Below, piece by piece: positions 56,735-64,000 of a DNA stretch of 64,000 nt. The DNA is taken from assembly GCA_963921425.1 (NCBI GenBank), contig OY992839.1, forward strand, positions 2,668,501-2,732,500, in the 5' to 3' direction. The notes below the pieces were generated by a model. The model did not search any database and was not told the DNA's origin. It worked only from the letters and a program-made list of their open reading frames with translations. The position numbers and the translations under genes were made by a program. Numbering within the stretch: position 1 is the first letter of the stretch; every line of letters starts with the position of its first letter. Source of the stretch: Dryas octopetala (Eukaryota > Streptophyta > Magnoliopsida > Rosales > Rosaceae).

Positions 56735-56782
56735 TTTCGATTTCTGTATTTTCTTTATTTTCTCTGTTTACAACTTAACCCC

Positions 56783-57062
56783 AATTAGGAGGGAAATGGG
56801 TTCAATTACAGTTGGGGGTCCCACTAAATGCTGATGTGGAGCCGAGTTGGCAACATGTCAGGGTGATTCAGGTTTGCGTCGAGTAAAAGACCTAATTACC
56901 CCTTCCACGTAAGCGCCACGTAGGATTTTTGACGGACGAATAAACGGACTTGACGGAATATGGTTTTTTGTAAAATTCGGGGGGCAAAGTGGGAGAAATA
57001 AAGTTTCAGGGGGCAAATTGAAAGTCGAAGTTACTTTCAGGGGGCATTGGCGCAAATAAGCC
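56783..57062 (-). repeat. Right terminal inverted repeat of the Mutator-like element
   Basis: 280 bp, reverse complement of the left TIR with no difference noticed by eye. It lies about 720 bp upstream of the transposase start. Confidence 0.95.
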
Positions 57063-57071
57063 TATAAACTA

Positions 57072-58201
57072 TAAAGCTTGCAAATGCAATGCAGGGCCAA
57101 TATTCTGGCAAGCATAAATTAAAAAACTTTCAAGAAAAGGAAACATAATGAATGATATACAACCTCAGCACTAATTAATGACCAGATCTAAACCAGCTTG
57201 ATTCTTAATGAAATAAAAAATAACATTCATATTTTGGCCACAAAAAAAAAATAACATTCACATCTCAGATCTCTTCCATAATAGGGACAAGGAACACCAA
57301 AAAGCTGTCAGCCTGTTAACTTGTAATACAATATGAGACATAATGTTAATTTAAAGCAATATTTATATAGTCAACGTTAAGGGAGACCAAATTGCAAACC
57401 CAGCAGCTGCTATGCATTAAGAAAAAAAAAAAAAAGATAAAGTTTCATCTTTGTTTCCCAAACTAGAAAACACATATGAGCACATTCATCAATTATGGGT
57501 GCAATTCATGCACCTTAATTTCCTCCACCCTCTCTTTTTTCCTTTCTTCCTTCTCATCTTCCATCCAACCTTCTCTTCATTCTCAGTCTTTTAACTGTTC
57601 ATTTCAATTTAGTCACAATGATAACCATTTTGTATAATTGTTGATCAGTCAGTAAAATTATATAAGGGCATTATGGGAATACATAACTCGGTGAAACCTG
57701 TGACCGTAGCCTGATTTTTTAGTAGTAAAGATGTGCAAAATTGTGTCCTAAAAGGAATAGCTTATGGTGACATATCTCTTCATTCCTGGTAATAAAATGA
57801 AATGACTGTAAGTGGGCAAATATCACACTCAAATTTAGTTCTTTTGATAACGTAAAGGGTTAAAAATCACTCTTTTTTATTCCTGTAAGTCGATAAAAGA
57901 ACACGATAGCTCGGCTAAAATACATCACAACGAATTACTAGCCAAAATACATAAAGCAGAAAGTAAAATATCCTATAGGAAAAAATGCACTAGAAGCATA
58001 AATATGTATCTATTATTTGGATTATTATACAAGAATGTGGGCTGGGAAGTCTTGATTGTGAGTTCTGTGATCATGAGCTTCATAAGGTACTAGCAAGAGC
58101 CCATACCTTCCCAAACTCAATGCAGTAAGTCTCATGCTAATCTGTTGTCTGCATGCATTGGACATTGGTGGAATTTCTATTGCTATGCTGTTATCTTCCA
58201 C
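57072..58201. other. Intergenic DNA and 3' flank of the MUR3-like gene
   Basis: AT-rich with A runs. The last few hundred bases are probably MUR3-like 3' UTR. No gene seen. Confidence 0.45.
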
Positions 58202-60076
58202 TCATGATTGTTGTCGCTGTTCGTTCTTCCAGGAATTTTTTGCAGCTTCGGAAGATGTCTCACCAGATTCGCCATTACCATCCTTTGGCTTCGAGAAGAA
58301 AGGATCCCATACATGAGGTCCCACCTCACGTTGTCCCTCCTCCAACAAAGCATACTTCCAACTGTTCTCCTCAATGAAGTTCTCATCTGTAAGACCTTCA
58401 ATGATGTCCCACCTTGCCTTTGTAACTTTTTCTATAATTGCTTGTACAGAAACATCAAAGGCATCTTTAAGAGTCTCCAACTTAGAGCGGGGATCAGCAT
58501 ATACCAGCCTCGGGATAAGGCTTATAACCTCCTCCCTCATGATTTTCACCTTCTCAGGAGGAATTTGACTAAGCCTTTCCTCTATGCTAACATTCCTCTT
58601 ACGAATATCATCCTCTGGGATGAACACTGAATAACTTGTATAATCTTTTGGTAGATGCCAAGTATATTGTGTGTATGCTGACCCAGGATGAAAGAAGACA
58701 GGTATGCAACCAGCCAACATTGAATCAAAAGCAGACCTCCGGGTGTATGAATCACCCTGTGGTTGCAGGCAGAAAACGGAGCTCTGGAACATTTGCATTA
58801 TACTGCTTGGAGAATGACACTTGCTTTCCCCAAAATCACATTCCAACAGCTTACCGACCTTTGAATTCTTGCATTGATCAATGATCTGCCCCCTAATCGA
58901 CTTGGCATTGCCAGGACGTGGGGCACCAGCAAAAGAGAAAAGCCATTTACGCTCTAATTTTCTCATGCGGTCCTGCCAATTGAACACATCAGCATCTTTT
59001 GCTGGATGGAAGTATGTGGGATATGGAATACCAAAATCATTAGCATTCCATGGGCTTGATTCGACCACAAGCATGGACATGTTCTTAGCAGCTGGCAAAA
59101 AGAGAAGCTTGTTACCCCAATCCCTTTCGTCATCTGTCAGTCTCCTGAAATCCCATGTTATCCTTCCTGCAACAAGAAAATGGTCTTTGCCACCCATTAT
59201 GCCCCACTCTGGCCTCTTCATAAGCCAATCAACCAGATCAAGCGAAGCTGCATCCCTCCTTGATGTATTGAATCCCCAAAGGTACCGAGCAATATCAAAC
59301 CCAGCATAAAAGGGAACAAAAATTGCTGCAGCAATAGACGAATCTTGTGTCAAGCACTCGTATTGCTTCATCCGATTGCTAAATATGACATCCACCACAA
59401 ACTGATTTGTGGCATACCAACCCGTACTCGAGAACACCCCCTCAATATTCTCAAGTGGAGGACCAAGCCCATCATTAGTTGTGAACTTGCACATATTTGT
59501 CCAACGGCTTAAACTCTTACACTCCTTTAGCATATCCTCATTAAACCTTGACGGAAGGTCATGCACATAAATATATCTCCCACCACACGGATCACTCTTG
59601 TTTTCGACAGTTCTCAATGCTCTCATAAACGGGTAATTCTCAGTTTTACGACTCTGGGTGCTTTCCGAAGGGGTGTCCATTCGATCAGCACCACCAGTTA
59701 CAAGGGTAGGGGTTGATTCAGTGCTTAAGTTGCCCATCTGAAGAGGACCGGTTACAGGGGTAGGCTTCGATTCAGTGTTTACTGGTGGGGGCTTTGATTC
59801 AGTGTTTAGGATGTCTACCTTACGAGCATCAGTTACACGTGTAGGCTTCGGTTCAAGGTAAACAGGACCGGCTTGTAATTCGACAGATTGCTCTACTGTA
59901 CTACCTCCAAGCACAACAAAATGGAAGTACAACAATAGCATCCAGAAGAACACCGACAACGATGCCAAGAAGCAAAGCCGGGTATTATGATGCTTTCCCG
60001 TCCCTTTCTCCATTTGCTCCGACAGTTCAATCGTTGGCGAGCGGCGTCTCATCAGATTCCAAATCCAATCGACCAA
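58202..60076 (-). CDS. MUR3: Xyloglucan galactosyltransferase, MUR3/KATAMARI1 type (GT47)
   Basis: A single exon of up to 624 residues. A short cytosolic tail is followed by one signal-anchor helix (about 34-56, [19 protein letters not shown]), then a low-complexity stem with four PVTGP/TPVT-like repeats (about 70-145) and the exostosin/GT47 domain from [20 protein letters not shown] onward. Family blocks include [65 protein letters not shown] and [20 protein letters not shown]. The tail [15 protein letters not shown]...AAKNSWK matches MUR3. This Golgi type II membrane protein adds galactose to the third xylose of each XXXG unit of xyloglucan. The start may instead be the second Met (60052, MRRRSPT), which matches MUR3 better. 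A 5' UTR intron is likely (donor near 60563). Confidence 0.93.
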   Translation of the reverse strand: MVDWIWNLMRRRSPTIELSEQMEKGTGKHHNTRLCFLASLSVFFWMLLLYFHFVVLGGSTVEQSVELQAGPVYLEPKPTRVTDARKVDILNTESKPPPVNTESKPTPVTGPLQMGNLSTESTPTLVTGGADRMDTPSESTQSRKTENYPFMRALRTVENKSDPCGGRYIYVHDLPSRFNEDMLKECKSLSRWTNMCKFTTNDGLGPPLENIEGVFSSTGWYATNQFVVDVIFSNRMKQYECLTQDSSIAAAIFVPFYAGFDIARYLWGFNTSRRDAASLDLVDWLMKRPEWGIMGGKDHFLVAGRITWDFRRLTDDERDWGNKLLFLPAAKNMSMLVVESSPWNANDFGIPYPTYFHPAKDADVFNWQDRMRKLERKWLFSFAGAPRPGNAKSIRGQIIDQCKNSKVGKLLECDFGESKCHSPSSIMQMFQSSVFCLQPQGDSYTRRSAFDSMLAGCIPVFFHPGSAYTQYTWHLPKDYTSYSVFIPEDDIRKRNVSIEERLSQIPPEKVKIMREEVISLIPRLVYADPRSKLETLKDAFDVSVQAIIEKVTKARWDIIEGLTDENFIEENSWKYALLEEGQREVGPHVWDPFFSKPKDGNGESGETSSEAAKNSWKNEQRQQS

Positions 60077-62669
60077 TCAATTCATCAAACACACATTCTA
60101 AGAACCAGAACTGAAACCCCAAATCACAAACCACACCCCACTCAATCAATTACCAAATTCACACCAAACCCAAATCCCAATACTCACACCAACAAGACTA
60201 GACCAGAGCAAAACCCTAACCCAATGTCCTTAACACACTAATTCTGAGCTTAAATTCAGCTCCCAAATGCAAAACAGAGATGATTTCTAGAGCTTCTACT
60301 GAACTGAAACAGATATTTTAGGTAACGGATATACCGGAAATAACTAAAATTGACCAAATCTAGAGGCAAAAAAAAAAGATTCGGGTGCAGCAAGGGCAAG
60401 AATCACGAGGAATAACCACGTTTGTTCGATCTGTTTCAGGTTGTTTAATTTGGAGCTAACAGAAACAAAATCAACAAACTTTAAACCTGAAAAAGGGAGA
60501 ATCTGGAAGAAATCGAAGAAATGAACGCCAGCAGAGTAAATTGAGGAGAAAGAGACTTACATACATTTTGATTTTCCGAGAAAGAGAAAATTTAGCTTAA
60601 TTTTGGGCTGAGACTGAGAAAAAGCAGAGAAAATGAAGTGGGAGAAAATGAGAGTAAACAACACTAAGCGAGCGAAGGTGGAGGGATATTAAAAGGTGGC
60701 GCACGTTAGCAACGTGTGCCGGGAGTTGTCTCGTGTCGGTGACCGCTTGGATTTCGCCACGTGGAGTGGTGGGGAGGACGTGTCCGGTTCACCCCTGAAA
60801 TTACGTTGCATGAAAGTTGAAAATCCCACTTTTTTTCTCACCCAAAAACAAAAAATTCCAACTCATTTTTTTCTGGTAAAGAAGAAATCCAACTCATTTT
60901 GGTGGAGAAAATGAAATAGTAAGGGTACACGTGGAGAGCACTCAGTGGGTGAGAGGTGGGGCCAGGCGGGGTCGAATTGTGCTTTTTAAACCAAAAAAAA
61001 CCAAGGTGGCTAAATCACAAATAACAGTAGGGCCAATATTTTCCAATTTAGGCACATCATAAATTCATAATTGCAATAGCCGACTTATGTTATTAGCAAA
61101 AAAATTTTGAACAAATCTAATTTATCTTATAAAGGAACTAAACAAAAGTGTGCATTCATGAGCATTATCAGCCGTCTCATTTGGTTGAATATAGTTCTAT
61201 CAAGGAAAATGACATTGACCACGTCTATGTACCCTTTCTCTCTTCTTTTTTTTTTTTTTTTTGGTTGAATATAGAATTATAGATCTTAGTTATTGAACTT
61301 CATTTAAATAGAATCCAAAAAATTAATTAATATTTTTTATTAAAATGAGAGAAAGTCCAATCTTCTCAATTAAAAAAAAAAAAACTATTTTTAAATAAAC
61401 CATTGTTTTATTATTCCTAGACTTTAAATGGTGAGAGAGACATGATAGAGACATGGCAAAACTATTGTTCAGATGCAAAGTTTTTTTTATAATTAAAATT
61501 TATTTTAACTTAAGTGGTAAAAGTAGGTGGATTAATGTGTTAGAAACTTAGAATTATGATATTTTGAGTTTGATTTCCTTTGAAACAAAAAAAAAAATAA
61601 TGAGGAAGGATGTCATATACATCATCACTCTTTGTCCCCACACCACACTGTACTGCCCAATCAAAATGCGCCAAATCAAACAAAAGGTTCAAAATGCGCC
61701 AAATTCACTGGAAAATAATTTATTTATTGTCTTCTTTATAATAATGATTTTTAGATGTTCTATGATGTATAGTCTAGACATGTATAATGTAATATTTTCT
61801 CACTAAACTGTGAATTTAGATCATATATTTAATTAAAATGAACTTAAATCAATAATTCAAATCCACCCCACATAAAGCCAAGGTCCAATTGTCACCGATT
61901 AATTACCTTGTAGGTATGCAGCTATGCACAATCGTTGGAAGCAGTGAACCGACGTTTTCCAATTTTAAGAATTTAGAATTCAAAAGACTCCCCTAGTCCT
62001 CTGCTTCGGTGCTTTACTTTGTTTGCCACTACCTAATTAATCTTTTTTTTCCTATGTAAAGCAAGAAAATTATGAAGCTTACAATGTGCCTTTAATCATC
62101 ATCATAACTTTTAATTATTATTAAGGATTAGTTTAATTTGTTTGGTCATTACCCTCATGCTGCTAGTGAGTAGTGATGCTGATTGATCAGCTAGTCATAC
62201 TTGTGAACATTTTTATATTTTTAATCTAATATTTTGGTAGTGTTGCTAATTCTATTGGGTAGGATTACCCTATAGAGTTTATATTTTAGGTCTTAATTTG
62301 AGACTTCAAATTTAAAGTCTAATAAATATGATTATGAATTTGTCAAAATACAATGGGCTAACTACGTATGATTAACCATAACGAAGAATAAAGTTTAACC
62401 AAACAAAAAATAAAGTGAGAAATTAATGAGAGGTAGAATCTCCTTTAATCAACTCATTACCCGGAAGCATGATGATCCATCTCTTTTACAAACAACATAT
62501 AAGATACATATATCCTTACATAAATTGCTATAAGGCCACTATGTTTCCTCCAAACAGAGCACTAAGGACTGGTCGAATACATTGAGTGGTGACTGGTGAC
62601 AACATCTTTTTCTCACCATCAACAAGACAAAAGACTACTGAGTGGGGTGACGACATATGCCTCATCAAA
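60077..62669. other. MUR3 leader, promoter side and intergenic DNA
   Basis: 60077-60670 looks like leader with a 5' UTR intron. At about 60680-60980 the DNA is richer in G+C and carries CCACGTGGAG and ACACGTGG cores, fitting a promoter. Beyond 61000 it is AT-rich with A/T runs. No gene seen. Confidence 0.45.
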
Positions 62670-62678
62670 TAAAATAAA

Positions 62679-63049
62679 GGGTCTTTTTCAATTTTGATAG
62701 ATGAATTTTGAGCATTGTTTCAATTAGGTATTTAAATTATTATTTATCTTAATTTTATATCTTAATTTTTATTTTGTCTCAATTTAGTATATAATATGAC
62801 TTTTATCAAATAAGGCATCAAAATTAGGGGCATTTTAGTCAACATAGAATCATGAATAAACTAAATTGACCCTGGGAATAAGACATGTGCAACATATATG
62901 ACCAAATTGTTAGTATTTTTTTTAAAAAGTCACATTATATACCCATTTGAGACAAAATAAAAGTTTAAGTAAGAAATTAGGATAAATAATAGTTTAAGTA
63001 TTTAATTAGGATATGTCCAAAGCTCAGGTATCAAAAGTAAAAAAAACCC
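62679..63049. mobile_element. Foldback MITE, 371 bp, 9-bp target duplication
   Basis: The left half and the reverse complement of the right half agree for about 130 bp. The ends are GGGTCTTTTTCAATTTTGAT and GGGTTTTTTTTACTTTTGAT, with inner blocks AAATTATTATTTATCTTAAT against AAACTATTATTTATCCTAAT and TTTTATTTTGTCTCAA on both sides. The flanks are TAAAATAAA (62670-62678 and 63050-63058), an exact 9-bp direct repeat, though A/T-only. No coding sequence. Mutator-like by duplication length. Confidence 0.75.
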
Positions 63050-63058
63050 TAAAATAAA

Positions 63059-63681
63059 ATAATTATCCTTTGTCCCTTTTTTTGGGTCAAGCTCCTTTGT
63101 CCTTTTTATGTATATACATAAAATAAAATAATTCTCCTTTGTCCTTTTATGTATATATATATGTGCATTATTGATTCAAGCAGCTTATCTAGCCTACAAT
63201 TACATCCCAGCAAGTAAGGAAGCTTATTTATCAACTTTGTTCTGGGGGTTGGGCAGCATAAATTTAATTTGCAGACCAAGAGGCCCAAGAGAGTGGGCAA
63301 CCACTAACCCCTTCTTTCTATGACCACACATTACAAAAGTCATCATCTTTGTAGGATACTATTTGTTTGTATACTGACTGTTCTATAAGATCCCAAGTGA
63401 GAGGGAGAGCACAACTTTTGTTTTTTCCTCTCTTCAAGAGCTTAGATATGATATTTGCCATATGTTCATATTTGATTTTGCAGTGAAATAATAAGAGTAA
63501 TGCTATATGTATCACGTTACTAACTATATTGTTAAAATGTTAATCACATCTCTCACCAAGATGAGATCTACTTATATAGGTTATAAAAGAATATATTTTC
63601 ATACACAAATGAATAAATGAATTACTTTATCAGGACAATTAAGCTTATAGTAGACTAACCAATGTGCATGAAATAACACTT
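63059..63681. other. Intergenic DNA and 3' flank of the last gene
   Basis: AT-rich, no gene seen. Confidence 0.45.
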
Positions 63682-64000
63682 TCATGGAAACAACAAAGAA
63701 AGCAACAAGAAGAATGGGATAAACACAAATAAAAAGATGGAACAAGAGCCTAGCTTAGAAGCAGATACTGGGGATTCTTCTTTCTTCCTCTTCTTGTTTC
63801 TTGTTCTTAAAGACTTACCCAACTTCACATCTCCAAAGAACAAGTGAACTCCTGGATCTCTCATTTTCACACAACTCCCATGCAAAAAGGAATTGTTGGC
63901 CCCCTGGACATTGTTGTTTATGTAAATGTTGATGCAGCAACAACCATGAGAGTGGGACTCACCTTTGGTGTTTGGATGTATGAAAAATGCTGCCCCAGTG
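63682..64000 (-). CDS. Unrecognised small plant protein with C-terminal TM segment, 5' end outside window
   Basis: The minus-strand frame is open from the window edge to a stop at 63682-63684 (about 105 residues). It reads GCCCINIYINNNVQGANNSF, then GSCVKMRDPGVHLFFGDVKL, a basic stretch RTRNKKRKKEE and a hydrophobic C-terminus (SIFLFVFIPFFLLLSLLF). The INIYxNNNVQG...VKMxDPGVxLxFGDVK pattern recalls a small plant-specific family that I cannot name with confidence. The hydrophobic tail suggests a tail-anchored membrane protein. The codons stay in one frame to the edge with no obvious splice site, so more of the gene lies to the right. Confidence 0.6.
   Translation of the reverse strand, partial: TGAAFFIHPNTKGESHSHGCCCINIYINNNVQGANNSFLHGSCVKMRDPGVHLFFGDVKLGKSLRTRNKKRKKEESPVSASKLGSCSIFLFVFIPFFLLLSLLFP

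Larger units (their letters stand above)
51486..57062. mobile_element. Apparently autonomous Mutator-like element (5.6 kb) with two convergent genes
   Basis: Terminal inverted repeats of 280 bp (51486-51765 and 56783-57062) look identical by eye; the 65-codon frame that runs through each gives the same protein. The outer ends are GGCTTATTTGCGCC. The flanks are an exact 9-bp direct repeat TATAAACTA (51477-51485 and 57063-57071), the size made by Mutator transposases. Inside, a mudrA-type transposase runs leftward from the right end and a small GRF zinc-finger gene runs rightward from the left end. Their stops are 514 bp apart. This repeats the convergent two-gene plan of maize MuDR. Identical TIRs and a perfect duplication point to recent insertion. 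Confidence 0.95.

Overview
The window is nuclear DNA of a flowering plant, almost certainly a woody eudicot. The genes have GT-AG introns, AT-rich intergenic DNA and plant-only products: an Aux/IAA repressor, an LRR receptor kinase, photosystem II Psb28, an SDD1-type subtilase and a MUR3-type xyloglucan galactosyltransferase. Protein resemblance makes me suspect a rosid such as Rosaceae, but nothing in the window proves the genus. All gene models were built by hand from splice signals, reading phase and remembered family sequences; no search was run.

Layout, left to right. 1-1990: 3' part of a DUF946/Vps62 gene (+). 2834-3907: a probable non-autonomous DNA transposon. 4104-6202: a four-exon COA1-like mitochondrial gene (+). 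8490-10794: a five-exon Aux/IAA gene of the IAA11 type (+). 11707-14883: a MIK1/PXL2-like LRR receptor kinase (-). 18870-21853: a seven-exon chimera, a decayed ribosomal protein L5 joined in frame to an unrelated coiled-coil tail (+). 22631-22951: an LPAT4/5-like gene fragment (-). 23741-31968: an 8.2-kb tandem array made of three repeat modules, with a 230-bp inverted duplication near its right end. 32480-32738: one orphan exon of a 2-oxoglutarate dioxygenase. 33303-36154: a TH2 thiamin-salvage gene whose phosphatase half is broken (-). 38180-39249: a non-autonomous hAT element with an exact 8-bp target duplication. 39992-40358: a foldback MITE. 40814-45934: an apparently intact PIF/Harbinger element with both of its genes. 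46086-47177: Psb28 (+), directly downstream of that element. 47949-50252: SDD1-like subtilase (-). 51486-57062: an apparently intact Mutator-like element. 58202-60076: MUR3-like galactosyltransferase (-). 62679-63049: a second foldback MITE. 63682-64000: 3' end of a small unrecognised plant gene (-).

The host genes are ordinary single-copy plant genes and do not form a pathway. The unusual content is mobile. The Mutator-like element has identical-looking 280-bp terminal inverted repeats, an exact 9-bp target duplication, a full mudrA-type transposase and, facing it from the other end, a small GRF zinc-finger/transmembrane gene. This is the arrangement of maize MuDR, with the GRF gene in the mudrB position. 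The Harbinger element has matching ends, a TAA duplication, a Myb/SANT-like protein and a DDE transposase with all three acidic residues, and it ends about 150 bp upstream of the Psb28 start codon. The RPL5 chimera, the half-dead TH2 gene and the inverted duplication in the array are the other points most worth checking.
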